Shown: positions 45,745 through 56,235 of the stretch, one piece after another
Layout of the letters: each line of letters opens with the position of its first letter
Position numbering within the stretch: position 1 is the first letter of the stretch
Source of the DNA: Haemophilus parainfluenzae
Lineage (GTDB): Bacteria > Pseudomonadota > Gammaproteobacteria > Enterobacterales > Pasteurellaceae
Assembly: GCF_003252755.1 (NCBI RefSeq)
Contig: NZ_QEPT01000002.1
Location: forward strand, 1-64,000
Direction of reading: 5' to 3'
Length of the DNA stretch: 64,000 nt
Position numbers and translations under genes: made by a program
The notes under the pieces: generated by a model
Told to the model about the DNA's origin: nothing
Seen by the model: only the letters and a program-made list of their open reading frames with translations
Database searches by the model: none

Positions 45745-46863
45745 ATGACTTATTATCTTGGCATTATGTCTGGCACCAGTCTTGATGGTGTAGACATTGC
45801 TCTTACTAACATCCATTCGAATCAAACCAAATTAATTGCGGCCGATTTTACGCCGATGCCGGAAAATTTACGCGAAAAAATGACCGCACTTATTCAATCT
45901 GGCGAAACCACGTTACAAGCATTGGGTGAGCTTGATCATCAATTTGGTTTGCTTTATGCGGATTGCGTAAATACCTTTTTACATAAACATCAGCTAAAAC
46001 CAGAGCAGGTTGAAGCTATTGGCTGCCATGGTCAAACAGTGTGGCATTCCCCAAAAAGTCAATTCCCGTTTACCATGCAAATCGGTGATATGAATTTATT
46101 AGCCGCTAAAACAGGTATTACGGTTGTTGGTGATTTGCGCCGTAAAGATATGGCGTTTAGTGGACAAGGGGCGCCTTTAGTACCCGCTTTTCATCAAGCG
46201 GTATTTTTTGATCCTAACTGGGCAACGGTGGTGCTTAATATTGGCGGTATTAGCAATATATCGTTATTGATACCCGAACAGCCTGTCATTGGCTTTGATA
46301 CGGGAACCGGTAATACCTTGCTCGACCAATGGATCGAAAAACATCAAGACAAAGCTTACGACAAAAATGGTGAATGGGCGGCTTCAGGTCAGGTGAATCC
46401 AGATTTGTTAGCGGTATTATTAGATGAAGATTTCTTTCAGCTTCCACCACCGAAAAGCACGGGGCGTGAATTATTTAATTTGGCTTGGCTAGAGAATAAA
46501 ATTCAAAAAATAACAGGCAAAACGACCGCACTTTTACCACAAGATGTGCAAGCCACCTTGGCTGAATTTACCGTGCAAAGTATTGTATTAGCCCTTAATA
46601 ATATTCAGACGACATTACCATGCAGATTACTTGTTTGTGGCGGAGGTGCTAAAAATCAGGTGATCATGAATGGTTTAAAACAGGCATTACTAAATTGGCG
46701 TATTCAACTGACGACGGAATTAGAACTTGATATCGATTATGTGGAAGCGGCAGCTTTTGCTTGGTTGGCCTATCGTCGTATGCATAATTTGCCCGCTAAT
46801 TTACCGAGTGTGACGGGTGCCACAAGTGCGGTCAGTTTAGGGGCGATTTTTCCAAAGGAATAA
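45745..46863 (+). CDS. anmK: Anhydro-N-acetylmuramic acid kinase
   Basis: 372 aa from ATG 45745. An in-frame TTG at 45736 is a less likely start, since [15 protein letters not shown] matches the family start. It opens and phosphorylates 1,6-anhydroMurNAc to MurNAc-6-phosphate in cell-wall recycling. ATP-binding motifs typical of the hexokinase/actin fold are present: [33 protein letters not shown] and a C-terminal CGGGAKN. murQ follows 3 bp later and takes the product on. Three USS lie inside. Confidence 0.95.
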   Translation: MTYYLGIMSGTSLDGVDIALTNIHSNQTKLIAADFTPMPENLREKMTALIQSGETTLQALGELDHQFGLLYADCVNTFLHKHQLKPEQVEAIGCHGQTVWHSPKSQFPFTMQIGDMNLLAAKTGITVVGDLRRKDMAFSGQGAPLVPAFHQAVFFDPNWATVVLNIGGISNISLLIPEQPVIGFDTGTGNTLLDQWIEKHQDKAYDKNGEWAASGQVNPDLLAVLLDEDFFQLPPPKSTGRELFNLAWLENKIQKITGKTTALLPQDVQATLAEFTVQSIVLALNNIQTTLPCRLLVCGGGAKNQVIMNGLKQALLNWRIQLTTELELDIDYVEAAAFAWLAYRRMHNLPANLPSVTGATSAVSLGAIFPKE

Positions 46864-47775
<912 letters not shown>

Positions 47776-47783
47776 GTAAAAAT

Positions 47784-47818
47784 AAAAACGCTAGGCATCA
47801 AGCCTAGCGTTTTTTTAT
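47784..47818. terminator. Terminator after murQ (and convergent phosphohexomutase)
   Basis: A 13-bp perfect stem (AAAAACGCTAGGC/GCCTAGCGTTTTT) with a 5-base loop and T tract. Confidence 0.93.
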
Positions 47819-47837
47819 TATTTAATAGTTTGCTCAA

Positions 47838-49496
47838 TTAGCAATCTTGTTTGCCGTAAGCATCTTGACGCAGAATTTGACGAACGCCTTCCTCAAATTG
47901 TGCTAAAACTTGATCCGCGTCTTTTGAATCTTTACCGCGAGCATCAAGATAGAACTTGATTTTTGGCTCAGTACCAGATGGACGAGCGATTAAGCGGCTA
48001 CCATTTTCTAATACGAATACAAGGATGTCGCTTTGACGATCTGTTTTAGTATGGTCGATAAATTGTGCCACTTTAACACCACCTACTTCAGCTGGAGGCG
48101 TGTTACGAAGTGCGGTCATTAATTTACCAATTTCAGATAAATCGCTTACACGAATAGAAATTTGCCCACTTACATAAGCACCGAATTCTTGCGTGAAGTC
48201 ATTAGCGTAATCTGCTAAGGTTTTGCCTTGTGCTTTTAAGTGACGCACTAAATCTAAGAACACGATAGCTGCAGAAATACCGTCTTTGTCACGTACTTTA
48301 TCTGGGTCAACTAAGTAACCAAGCGCTTCTTCGAAACCGAATAATAAGCCTTGAACTTTACCGATGTATTTGAAACCGGTTAAGGTTTCTTCTGATTGGA
48401 AGCCGTATTTTTTCGCAATTTCAGCAAGCGCTGGAGAAGATACTAAAGAACACGCTAATACGCCTTTCTCACCTTTTGCATGATATTGTTTTGCCAAATA
48501 CCAACCTAAGAAACAACCTACTACGTTGCCGTGTAAAGGTTTCCAGTTACCTTGTGCATCTGGAACAGCCACCGCTAAACGGTCTGCATCTGGGTCATTA
48601 GCAATAATGAATTCTGCATTGTGTTCTTTTGCTACTTTAATGGCTAAATCTAATGCACCTTTTTCTTCCGGGTTAGGGAAGTTTACTGTTGGGAATGTGC
48701 CATCTGGCCATACTTGTTCCGCCACAATATGAGGTTGTGGAAGACCCGCTTTGGTTAAGGTTTTGCTTAACACTTCATAGCCTACACCGTGCATTGCGGT
48801 ATAAACGTAGTTAATGTCTACTTGAGGTTCTTTAGCAAGAGAAGCAGTTTTTTCAATATAAGCGTTAACCACTTCATCATCTAGCACAACATAATCTTGA
48901 CTACGTGGTAAATCTTTTACATTGCCTGCTGCTACTTTGTCGATTAATGCCGCGATATCTTTATCTGCAGGAGAAACGATTTGGCCACCGCCGTTCGCTT
49001 TACCTAAGTAAACTTTATAGCCGTTATCTTCTGGTGGGTTGTGACTTGCAGTCACCATGACACCTGCGGTGGTATCAAAATATTGGATTGCGTAAGCTAA
49101 TACTGGCGTTGGTAATTTACGTGGAAGTAAATAAGCTTTCACGCCTGCACCCGCCATGATTTCAGCGGTATCACGTGCGAAAACATCAGAGTTTTTACGA
49201 CCATCGTAACCAATCACGATGGAAGGTTGTTTGTCGTAATCTTTTAAATAATCTGCTAAACCGCCCGCAGCTTGTGCCACTAAAACACGGTTCATACCCA
49301 TAGGGCCTGCTTGTAATGGTCCACGAAGCCCTGCCGTACCAAACTGTAAACGGCCACTAAAGCGAGCTTGTAATTCAGATTGTGCTTTTTCATCACCATT
49401 TTTCGCCGCCGTTAAAAGTGCGGTTAATTCTGCGTGAGTTTCTGCATCAGGATCTTGATTTAACCAGTTTTGTGCAATATCAAAAAGCGTTGTCAT
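47838..49496 (-). CDS. Phosphohexomutase (phosphoglucomutase/phosphomannomutase, PGM2-like)
   Basis: 552 aa, the long PGM2-like form. The phosphoserine loop is TASHNPPEDNGYKVY, with the substrate Ser in it. The metal loop is NDPDADRLAV, and the C-terminal phosphate-binding loop is ARPSGTEPKIKFY. It interconverts hexose 1- and 6-phosphates; whether glucose, mannose or pentose phosphate is preferred cannot be read. A single gene with its own leader, convergent with murQ. Two USS lie inside. Confidence 0.93.
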   Translation of the reverse strand: MTTLFDIAQNWLNQDPDAETHAELTALLTAAKNGDEKAQSELQARFSGRLQFGTAGLRGPLQAGPMGMNRVLVAQAAGGLADYLKDYDKQPSIVIGYDGRKNSDVFARDTAEIMAGAGVKAYLLPRKLPTPVLAYAIQYFDTTAGVMVTASHNPPEDNGYKVYLGKANGGGQIVSPADKDIAALIDKVAAGNVKDLPRSQDYVVLDDEVVNAYIEKTASLAKEPQVDINYVYTAMHGVGYEVLSKTLTKAGLPQPHIVAEQVWPDGTFPTVNFPNPEEKGALDLAIKVAKEHNAEFIIANDPDADRLAVAVPDAQGNWKPLHGNVVGCFLGWYLAKQYHAKGEKGVLACSLVSSPALAEIAKKYGFQSEETLTGFKYIGKVQGLLFGFEEALGYLVDPDKVRDKDGISAAIVFLDLVRHLKAQGKTLADYANDFTQEFGAYVSGQISIRVSDLSEIGKLMTALRNTPPAEVGGVKVAQFIDHTKTDRQSDILVFVLENGSRLIARPSGTEPKIKFYLDARGKDSKDADQVLAQFEEGVRQILRQDAYGKQDC

Positions 49497-49617
49497 GATG
49501 TTTTCTCCTTGTAAAAACTAATTCCTGTTAGACTAGCTGAAAATGGCTTTAATTTAAATGACTATTTTGTTTTTTTACTGAAAATTTAAGCTTTTTTTGA
49601 TCGCAACCGTTTTCTCA

Positions 49618-49655
49618 GATATAAAAACGGCGTAAAAATATTTACGCCGTGAGTG
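49618..49655 (-). terminator. Terminator after the 49.7-50.3 kb lipoprotein gene
   Basis: A 10-bp stem (ACGGCGTAAA/TTTACGCCGT, 49627-49650) with a T-rich tail on the minus strand. Confidence 0.85.
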
Positions 49656-49684
49656 AGATATAAATTTATATAAAATAATAAAAA

Positions 49685-50254
49685 TTAGAGAAGAAGGGCT
49701 GAACCCCATTTAATAATATCAAAGAAGAATTTGTTTTGATTGGTGGCAATACCATCACCCGTTTTCTTCAATGTACCATCATCATTTTTCGTTTCATCTA
49801 CCATGCCATTTACATATTGGCCTTTCACGACATCTAAGTCTTCTTTTGCCTGAGTACGTAAAATTTGGCAAGCTTTTGGCTCTAATGCATCGACATCACC
49901 AATTTCTGCGCGGAACTTCTTAAATTGATAGGTCGCGTAATTCATCGATTTTTCATCTTTTTGAATCATTTTTACATAGTCTTCACCGATGATTTTTTCT
50001 AACGGATAGAAAAAGACATATTGGGAATGAATATAGCTATCTTCTTTGGCAAAATGTTGTTGCTGAATTCGAGTTAAATTCGGATAGATACATTGTTCAG
50101 CTTGTTTACTTGCGATAGCCCATGTTTTTGCATTGGCATCAGACAGAAGATAGTCTGCTTGTGCGAATTCAGCAGGAATAGTTGATTGTGATGAACCGAA
50201 TAAACTACAAGCATTCAATAGCATAATGCTGCTTAAAAAAATAATTTTTTTCAC
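49685..50254 (-). CDS. Lipoprotein of unknown function (possibly DUF5358)
   Basis: 189 aa. Signal peptide with lipobox LLNA|C at residues 13-16, so a lipid-anchored envelope protein. S17 at +2 predicts outer-membrane sorting. The mature part is helical with two cysteines (QCIYPNL, KACQILR). I tentatively recall similar Pasteurellaceae proteins as DUF5358. No operon partner; it stands alone between the mutase and menB. Confidence 0.65.
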   Translation of the reverse strand: MKKIIFLSSIMLLNACSLFGSSQSTIPAEFAQADYLLSDANAKTWAIASKQAEQCIYPNLTRIQQQHFAKEDSYIHSQYVFFYPLEKIIGEDYVKMIQKDEKSMNYATYQFKKFRAEIGDVDALEPKACQILRTQAKEDLDVVKGQYVNGMVDETKNDDGTLKKTGDGIATNQNKFFFDIIKWGSALLL

Positions 50255-50398
50255 TTAAATTTCCTTACTAAAGTTGGAATGGCGGAATTTTAACAACAAC
50301 GACATAATTGTAAAGTCTTCAATAATTGATTTTCTTTCCCGAACTAAAAAACTTCCGCTATAATGACCGCACTTTTTACACTTATAAAGGAAAGAACA

Positions 50399-51256
50399 AT
50401 GCAAAATCCAAAAGATGATGTTTTATATGCACCAGTTGAGTGGGTTGATCATAGCGAAGGTTACACTGATATTCGTTTCCACAAATCGACTGATGGTATC
50501 GCAAAAATCACTATTAACCGCCCAGAAGTGCGCAATGCATTTCGTCCGCAAACAGTTAAAGAAATGATCCATGCATTTTCTAACGCGCGTTTCGATGAAA
50601 AAATTGGCGTGATTGTGTTAACCGGTGAAGGCGAAAAAGCATTCTGTTCTGGTGGTGACCAAAAAATTCGTGGTGACTACGGCGGTTACAAAGATGAAAG
50701 CGGTGTGCATCATTTAAATGTATTGGATTTCCAACGTGATATTCGTACTTGTCCAAAACCAGTGGTAGCAATGGTGGCTGGTTACGCAATTGGCGGCGGT
50801 CACGTACTTCATATGTTATGTGATTTAACCATTGCAGCAGACAATGCGATCTTTGGTCAAACTGGCCCTAAAGTAGGCTCATTTGATGGTGGTTGGGGTG
50901 CAAGCTATATGGCCCGTTTAGTCGGTCAGAAAAAAGCCCGAGAAATTTGGTTCTTATGTCGCCAATATAATGCGCAAGAAGCATTAGATATGGGCTTAGT
51001 GAATACCGTCGTGCCTTATGCTGATTTAGAAAAAGAAACCGTGCGTTGGTGCCGTGAAATGTTACGTAATAGCCCAATTGCATTGCGTTGCTTAAAAGCT
51101 GCATTGAATGCAGACTGCGATGGTCAATCAGGTTTACAAGAGCTTGCGGGTAACGCAACCATGTTGTTCTATATGACTGAAGAAGGTCAAGAAGGCCGTA
51201 ACGCGTTTAACGAAAAACGCGCACCAGACTTCAGTAAATTCAGACGTAATCCTTAA
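50399..51256 (+). CDS. menB: 1,4-dihydroxy-2-naphthoyl-CoA synthase
   Basis: 285 aa from ATG 50399, identical in length to E. coli MenB. AAAGGAAAG precedes it. An in-frame ATG at 50363 is part of a USS and should not be used. It cyclises o-succinylbenzoyl-CoA in menaquinone synthesis. Crotonase fold with [38 protein letters not shown] and [13 protein letters not shown], all diagnostic for MenB. menC follows after a USS hairpin. Confidence 0.96.
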   Translation: MQNPKDDVLYAPVEWVDHSEGYTDIRFHKSTDGIAKITINRPEVRNAFRPQTVKEMIHAFSNARFDEKIGVIVLTGEGEKAFCSGGDQKIRGDYGGYKDESGVHHLNVLDFQRDIRTCPKPVVAMVAGYAIGGGHVLHMLCDLTIAADNAIFGQTGPKVGSFDGGWGASYMARLVGQKKAREIWFLCRQYNAQEALDMGLVNTVVPYADLEKETVRWCREMLRNSPIALRCLKAALNADCDGQSGLQELAGNATMLFYMTEEGQEGRNAFNEKRAPDFSKFRRNP

Positions 51257-51265
51257 TTTGAATAT

Positions 51266-51307
51266 AAAAGTGCGGTTGAAAATCAGAGTGTTTTTAACCG
51301 CACTTTT
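51266..51307. terminator. Inverted-USS hairpin between menB and menC
   Basis: Two exact USS in opposite orientation (51268-51276, 51297-51305) with a stem of ~12 bp extended by A/T pairs. Few T follow on the plus strand, so read-through into menC is likely partial. Confidence 0.75.
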
Positions 51308-51325
51308 GTCATCAAGGAGAATAAG

Positions 51326-52315
51326 ATGGAAACCAAATCATTTAATCTTTATCGTTATTCTATTCCAGTCGACAGCCAATTGATTTTACGTGGACGTTTT
51401 TTAAAACGCCGTGAAGGTTTGATTGTACGTGTTGCTTGCAGCCGTGATGGCTGGGGGGAAATTGCACCTTTACCTGGGTTTAGCGAAGAAACTATCGAAC
51501 AAGCGCAAGAGCAAGCGATTGAGTGGTTGACGAATTGGTGTCATGCAAGCTGCGAAGCGCCAAGAGTCCCACTTGACGGTTGTCATCCCTCCGTTGCTTT
51601 CGGTATTAGCACAGCGATGGATGAGATGAAACGTTATTTAAATGAGGAAGGTAACTATCATACTGCACCGTTGTGCTATGGCGATCCTGATGAGTTATAT
51701 GCCGAACTTAATCAAATGTCAGGTGACAAAGTCGCTAAAATCAAAGTCGGTATGTATGAAGCGAATCGTGATGGATTGATTACGAATATGTTTCTAGAAG
51801 CTATTCCTGATTTGCAATTACGTCTAGATGCGAATCGTCAATGGACATTAGAAAAAGCCTTAAAATTTGCGGAGAAAGTAAAACCGCAACATCGATCTCG
51901 CATTCAATTTCTGGAAGAACCTTGTAAAACACGTGAAGAGAGCCGTCAGTTTGCAGCTCAAACAGGTATTAATATTGCTTGGGATGAAAGTGTGCGAGAG
52001 CCAGATTTTCTTTTAGAAAAAGAACCGCATTTAAGCGCCATTGTAATTAAACCAACATTGATTGGCTCACTGCAAGATTGTCAAAAGCTGATTGCACAAG
52101 CTCATAGTTTAGGTATAAAAGCGGTGATCAGCTCGAGTATTGAAAGTAGCCTTGGATTGACACAACTCGCTCGTATCGCTGCGCAATATACGCCTAACGT
52201 GATGCCGGGATTAGATACGTTGAATGTAATGCAACATCAAATATTACGTGCGTGGCCAGGCTCAGATTTACCGATAATTGATTTAAATTCTGAATTTATT
52301 ACCAAAATTGTATAG
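51326..52315 (+). CDS. menC: o-succinylbenzoate synthase
   Basis: 329 aa. Enolase-superfamily enzyme that dehydrates SHCHC to o-succinylbenzoate in menaquinone synthesis. The catalytic KxK (AKIKVGMYE), the metal ligands in LRLDANRQW and FLEEPCK, and WDESVRE are seen in the expected order. AAGGAGAATAAG precedes the ATG. It follows menB, the enzyme two steps later in the pathway; menE is not here. Confidence 0.95.
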   Translation: METKSFNLYRYSIPVDSQLILRGRFLKRREGLIVRVACSRDGWGEIAPLPGFSEETIEQAQEQAIEWLTNWCHASCEAPRVPLDGCHPSVAFGISTAMDEMKRYLNEEGNYHTAPLCYGDPDELYAELNQMSGDKVAKIKVGMYEANRDGLITNMFLEAIPDLQLRLDANRQWTLEKALKFAEKVKPQHRSRIQFLEEPCKTREESRQFAAQTGINIAWDESVREPDFLLEKEPHLSAIVIKPTLIGSLQDCQKLIAQAHSLGIKAVISSSIESSLGLTQLARIAAQYTPNVMPGLDTLNVMQHQILRAWPGSDLPIIDLNSEFITKIV

Positions 52316-52375
52316 AGATACGACCACCATTACATAAAAAATCGCTATAATTCGCACACGTTAAAGGATGTGAAA

Positions 52376-52828
52376 ATGTCAAAAAAATTCAATATTTTGC
52401 TGTTAAATGGCCCGAACTTAAATATGTTGGGCGCAAGGGAACCAAAACATTATGGTTCACTTTCATTATCTGCCATTGAAGAAAATGTGGGTAAACTTGC
52501 TGCGCAGCATGATGTGAATTTGGAGTGTTTCCAAGCAAATAGCGAAGAAAAGTTAATTGATAAGATTCATCAAAGTTTTCAGAAGGTGGATTTTATTTTA
52601 ATTAATCCGGCAGCTTATACGCATACCAGTGTTGCATTGCGCGATGCGTTGCTTGCGGTGTCAATTCCTTTTGTTGAAATTCATTTGTCTAATGTACATA
52701 AACGCGAGCCATTCCGTCATTATTCTTACTTTAGTGATGTGGCTGAAGGGGTAATTTGTGGCTTAGGTGCAAAAGGCTATGAGTTTGCTCTCCAATTTGC
52801 GTTAGATTTTTTAAATAAAAAAGCATAA
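52376..52828 (+). CDS. aroQ: 3-dehydroquinate dehydratase, type II
   Basis: 150 aa from ATG 52376, with AAAGGA upstream; a GTG at 52370 would add two residues. A shikimate pathway enzyme. [17 protein letters not shown] with the catalytic Tyr near residue 26, [16 protein letters not shown], and the catalytic His in [20 protein letters not shown] are the family signatures. It precedes accB by 160 bp as in other gammaproteobacteria. Confidence 0.96.
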   Translation: MSKKFNILLLNGPNLNMLGAREPKHYGSLSLSAIEENVGKLAAQHDVNLECFQANSEEKLIDKIHQSFQKVDFILINPAAYTHTSVALRDALLAVSIPFVEIHLSNVHKREPFRHYSYFSDVAEGVICGLGAKGYEFALQFALDFLNKKA

Positions 52829-52988
52829 AATTTCACAAAATTTACAGATTTTCGCAGAAATGTATCGCAAAGTTCATGATTTTGCGGTAATCTTGCCGAC
52901 ACAAAAAATAGGTTTCAAAATGATCGCACTTTGGGAATCAATTCTGAAAGTGCGGTTGATAATTCATTATTATTTTTAGGAAGAACGT
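52829..52988 (+). other. aroQ-accB intergenic leader
   Basis: A 160-bp AT-rich gap. It holds one exact USS (52948) facing a one-mismatch inverted copy near 52923, which can form an imperfect hairpin without a T tract. It presumably contains the accB promoter, but I see no convincing -35/-10 pair. Confidence 0.5.
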
Positions 52989-53447
52989 ATGGACATTCGT
53001 AAAATCAAAAAACTGATTGAATTAGTAGAAGAATCGGGTATCACTGAATTAGAAGTGCAAGAAGAAGAAGGTACGGTACGTATTAGTCGTGTGGCACCAG
53101 CAGTTGCACCTGCTGCAATTCAATATGCAGCGGCGCCTGTAGCTCCAGTTGCAGCTCCTGCAGCTGCTCCTGCGGCAGCAGCGCCTACTGAAGCACCTGC
53201 GGCTGAAGTGTCAGGGCACCAAGTGCGCTCACCAATGGTAGGTACATTCTATCGTAGCCCAAGCCCGGAAGCGAAAGCTTTCGTAGAAGTGGGACAAACA
53301 GTCAAAGTAGGCGATGCGCTTTGTATCGTTGAAGCAATGAAAATGATGAACCGTATCGAAGCTGATAAAGCTGGTGTGGTTAAAGCAATCTTAGTAAATG
53401 ATGGCGAAGCGGTTGAATTTGACCAACCATTAATCGTTATCGAATAA
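52989..53447 (+). CDS. accB: Biotin carboxyl carrier protein of acetyl-CoA carboxylase
   Basis: 152 aa. It carries the biotin that shuttles CO2 in acetyl-CoA carboxylase, the committed step of fatty-acid synthesis. N-terminal interaction region (~1-35), an Ala/Pro-rich flexible hinge (~36-75), then the biotinyl domain with biotinylated K118 in EAMKMMN. AGGAAGAAC precedes the ATG. It is separated from accC by a perfect hairpin. Confidence 0.97.
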   Translation: MDIRKIKKLIELVEESGITELEVQEEEGTVRISRVAPAVAPAAIQYAAAPVAPVAAPAAAPAAAAPTEAPAAEVSGHQVRSPMVGTFYRSPSPEAKAFVEVGQTVKVGDALCIVEAMKMMNRIEADKAGVVKAILVNDGEAVEFDQPLIVIE

Positions 53448-53461
53448 TCCCTATCAATCTG

Positions 53462-53488
53462 AAATGGCGAGCTTTCTCGCCATTTTTT
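53462..53488 (+). terminator. Hairpin/attenuator between accB and accC
   Basis: A 10-bp perfect stem (AAATGGCGAG/CTCGCCATTT) with a CTTT loop, followed by TTTTT. It looks like a complete intrinsic terminator inside the accBC operon and may reduce accC relative to accB. Confidence 0.8.
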
Positions 53489-53507
53489 CACCCAAGTGGA
53501 AATTGTT

Positions 53508-54854
53508 ATGTTAGAAAAAGTTGTGATTGCTAACCGTGGTGAAATTGCACTGCGTATTTTGCGTGCCTGTAAAGAATTAGGCATTAAAACCGTGGCGGTT
53601 CACTCTACCGCTGATCGTGATTTAAAACACGTATTACTTGCAGATGAAACAGTTTGTATAGGACCTGCGCCATCTGTAAAAAGTTATTTAAATATTCCTG
53701 CTATTATTGCTGCTGCAGAGGTAACGGGTGCGGATGCGATTCACCCTGGCTATGGTTTCCTTTCTGAAAATGCGGATTTTGCAGAGCAAGTTGAGCGTTC
53801 TGGTTTTATTTTTATTGGCCCAACTGCAGACGTCATTCGTTTGATGGGGGATAAAGTTTCTGCAATTAAAGCAATGAAAAAAGCGGGCGTACCTTGCGTA
53901 CCGGGTTCAGATGGCCCAGTAGGTAGCGATATAGCGAAAAATAAAGAAATTGCAAAACGTATTGGCTATCCAATTATTATCAAGGCGTCTGGCGGTGGCG
54001 GCGGTCGTGGTATGCGCGTGGTACGTAGCGAAGATGCACTTGAAGAATCCATTGCGATGACAAAAGCAGAAGCAAAAGCAGCGTTTAACAATGATATGGT
54101 TTATATGGAAAAATATTTAGAAAATCCACGCCATATTGAAATCCAAGTTTTAGCGGATACACACGGTAACGCAATCTATCTTGCAGAGCGTGATTGCTCT
54201 ATGCAACGTCGTCACCAAAAAGTCGTAGAAGAAGCACCCGCACCAGGTATTACCGAAGAAGTCCGTCGTGATATCGGTTCTCGCTGTGCGAAGGCTTGTG
54301 TTGAAATTGGCTATCGCGGTGCAGGTACCTTTGAATTCTTGTATGAAAATGGCGAATTCTATTTCATCGAAATGAATACCCGTATTCAAGTAGAACACCC
54401 AGTAACAGAAATGATTACCGGTGTGGATTTGGTGAAAGAACAATTGCGTATTGCGGCTGGTTTACCACTTTCTTATAAACAAGAAGATATTAAAGTGAAA
54501 GGTCATGCAATTGAATGTCGTATCAATGCAGAAGATCCAAAAACATTCTTACCATCTCCAGGTAAAGTGGCACACTTGCACTCACCAGGTGGTTTAGGCG
54601 TTCGTTGGGATTCTCATGTGTATGGCGGTTATACCGTTCCTCCGCATTATGATTCTATGATCGCAAAATTAATCACATACGGTGATACTCGTGATGTAGC
54701 TATTCGTCGTATGCAAAATGCATTATCTGAAACGATTATTGATGGTATCAAAACAAATATCCCACTTCATGAACTTATTCTTGAAGATGAAAACTTCCAA
54801 AAAGGTGGCGCAAATATCCATTATTTAGAGAAGAAATTAGGAATGTATGATTAA
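53508..54854 (+). CDS. accC: Biotin carboxylase subunit of acetyl-CoA carboxylase
   Basis: 448 aa from ATG 53508; an in-frame GTG at 53496 adds four residues and is less likely. It carboxylates the biotin on AccB using ATP and bicarbonate. Starts with [15 protein letters not shown]. The ATP-grasp glycine loop [21 protein letters not shown] and the catalytic [16 protein letters not shown] are present. In E. coli accC is followed directly by yhdT-panF; here a lipoprotein and Slam gene intervene. Confidence 0.97.
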   Translation: MLEKVVIANRGEIALRILRACKELGIKTVAVHSTADRDLKHVLLADETVCIGPAPSVKSYLNIPAIIAAAEVTGADAIHPGYGFLSENADFAEQVERSGFIFIGPTADVIRLMGDKVSAIKAMKKAGVPCVPGSDGPVGSDIAKNKEIAKRIGYPIIIKASGGGGGRGMRVVRSEDALEESIAMTKAEAKAAFNNDMVYMEKYLENPRHIEIQVLADTHGNAIYLAERDCSMQRRHQKVVEEAPAPGITEEVRRDIGSRCAKACVEIGYRGAGTFEFLYENGEFYFIEMNTRIQVEHPVTEMITGVDLVKEQLRIAAGLPLSYKQEDIKVKGHAIECRINAEDPKTFLPSPGKVAHLHSPGGLGVRWDSHVYGGYTVPPHYDSMIAKLITYGDTRDVAIRRMQNALSETIIDGIKTNIPLHELILEDENFQKGGANIHYLEKKLGMYD

Positions 54855-54858
54855 AATG

Positions 54859-54895
54859 AAACGGCTAATTCAAGATGGATTGGCCGTTTTTTATT
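54859..54895 (+). terminator. Terminator after accC
   Basis: An 11-bp stem with one G-U pair (AAACGGCTAAT/ATTGGCCGTTT), a 9-base loop and a T tract. It closes the acc operon before the Slam module. Confidence 0.88.
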
Positions 54896-54935
54896 AAGTC
54901 TAGTTAATTTTATCTCAATGATTTATAAAATGTAT

Positions 54936-54963
54936 TTGAAATGATATAAAATCCCTATATAAT
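54936..54963 (+). promoter_or_regulatory. Predicted promoter of the surface lipoprotein gene
   Basis: TTGAAA (54936-54941), a 16-bp spacer and a perfect TATAAT (54958-54963), ~32 bp before the start codon. No convincing Fur box was found: my best alignment matched only 10 of 19. Confidence 0.6.
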
Positions 54964-54994
54964 TTGTGACTATTTTTTTGCTTAAGGAAAAACA

Positions 54995-56167
54995 ATGAAA
55001 TTTAATCTTTCGAAATTCAGCTTAACTATTCTTACAACGGTAATGCTAGCTTCCTGTGGAAGTGGTGGCGGTGGTAATAATCAATTAGTGAGTCAACCCA
55101 AACCCACTGAGCAGTCCAAACCTGCTGAGCAATCCAAACCTGCTGAACAATCCAAACCTGCTGAGCAATCCAAACCTGCTGAGCAATCCAAACCTGCTGA
55201 GCAATCCAAACCTGCTGAGCAATCCAAACCTGCTGAGCAATCCAAACCTGCTGAGCAATCCAAACCTGCTGAGCAATCCAAACCTGCTGAGCAATCCAAA
55301 CCTGCTGAGCAATCCAAACCTGCTGAGCAATCCAAACCTGCTGAGCAATCCAAACCCACTGAGCAGTCCAAACCCACTGAGCAGTCCAAACCTACTGAGG
55401 AATCCAAACCAGCTGAGTCATCAAAACCAATTGAACAGCCAACTCCTGGAATGCCTGAACGTTTGCCAACTAATACTGGTTTAGCATTTTCTATAAAAAC
55501 AGAAGATGAGGGAAATATTGCGGGAAATATTAATACAATTAAGAATGAACAGGAGCTCATTGCTACTAATAATTTTGCTAGTATCAATGTTGATGGCAAA
55601 AATATTCCTATTGATTTTAAACTTGAACCAAGTCAAGATTGGACAAAAGAAGGGGCGTTTATCGAGAAGCTGAATTTAGCACCACATATTTGTTGTGGAA
55701 AATACACAGATGTTCGCTTTGGTGCAATTGCAAGTCATTCATTTGGGCAAGATGATATTCTTTTTTATAATGGAAATCCTTCAAACAGTGTGCCAGAATC
55801 AGGGGAAGTTACTTACAAAGGTGAAAGTATAATGGCGGATAAAGGGAATCATGTATTTGGTGGTTATAGAAAAGGTACCTCTGAATTTAAGGTTAATTTT
55901 GGTGACAAAAAATTATCAGGAAGTTTAAACGTTGATAGTCCTAAATATGATGTTGAATCAGGGGAAAGTAAATTTAATAACGTCAAAGTTGACATTAATG
56001 CCGATATTTCAGGCAATAAATTTTACGGTACTGCAAAATCCTCCTCTTTTGTTTCAGAAGCTGTATCAGAGGGCAAGTTTTATGGGGATGGAGCTAAAGA
56101 ACTAGGTGGAATGGTAAAAGCTAAAGATAATTCTTGGGTTGGAGCCTACGGTGCAAAAGCACAATAA
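54995..56167 (+). CDS. Slam-dependent surface lipoprotein with hexapeptide repeats
   Basis: 390 aa. Lipobox LAS|C at C21, followed by GSGGGG, a glycine-rich linker like those of TbpB-type surface lipoproteins. Residues 33-~146 are a low-complexity arm of tandem EQSKPA/T hexapeptides. The remainder (~150-390) is beta-rich and ends ELGGMVKAKDNSWVGAYGAKAQ, which resembles the terminal beta-barrel motif of TbpB/fHbp-like domains. It probably sits on the cell surface and binds a host ligand, which is unknown. The slam gene follows in the same direction with a hairpin between. Confidence 0.85.
   Translation: MKFNLSKFSLTILTTVMLASCGSGGGGNNQLVSQPKPTEQSKPAEQSKPAEQSKPAEQSKPAEQSKPAEQSKPAEQSKPAEQSKPAEQSKPAEQSKPAEQSKPAEQSKPAEQSKPAEQSKPTEQSKPTEQSKPTEESKPAESSKPIEQPTPGMPERLPTNTGLAFSIKTEDEGNIAGNINTIKNEQELIATNNFASINVDGKNIPIDFKLEPSQDWTKEGAFIEKLNLAPHICCGKYTDVRFGAIASHSFGQDDILFYNGNPSNSVPESGEVTYKGESIMADKGNHVFGGYRKGTSEFKVNFGDKKLSGSLNVDSPKYDVESGESKFNNVKVDINADISGNKFYGTAKSSSFVSEAVSEGKFYGDGAKELGGMVKAKDNSWVGAYGAKAQ
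55091..55450 (+). repeat. 18-bp tandem repeat (VNTR) within the lipoprotein gene
   Basis: Eighteen consecutive 18-bp units from 55109 to 55432, flanked by one degenerate unit on each side. Thirteen encode EQSKPA, three EQSKPT, then EESKPA and ESSKPI. Central units are nearly identical at DNA level (GCTGAGCAATCCAAACCT), which favours slipped-strand change. The unit is a multiple of three, so gain or loss keeps the frame. Confidence 0.95.
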
Positions 56168-56190
56168 GAAATTCTATTTCATTATTATTT

Positions 56191-56222
56191 AAAGCAAGCT
56201 TCGTGCTTGCTTTATTTTCTTT
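56191..56222 (+). terminator. Hairpin between surface lipoprotein and slam genes
   Basis: A 9-bp perfect stem (AAAGCAAGC/GCTTGCTTT, 56191-56213) with a TTCGT loop and a T-rich tail. It is likely a partial terminator that leaves slam less transcribed than its substrate. Confidence 0.75.
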
Positions 56223-56235
56223 ATGGGAATAAAAA

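Noticed and set aside
54928-54953. Fur box before the surface lipoprotein gene
   Set aside because: The best alignment gives only about 10 of 19 matches, within chance for such AT-rich DNA.
55085-55599. Two repetitive open frames antisense to the VNTR
   Set aside because: They exist only because an 18-bp repeat leaves all frames open. They have no ribosome binding site and look like leucine/phenylalanine- or cysteine-rich artefacts.
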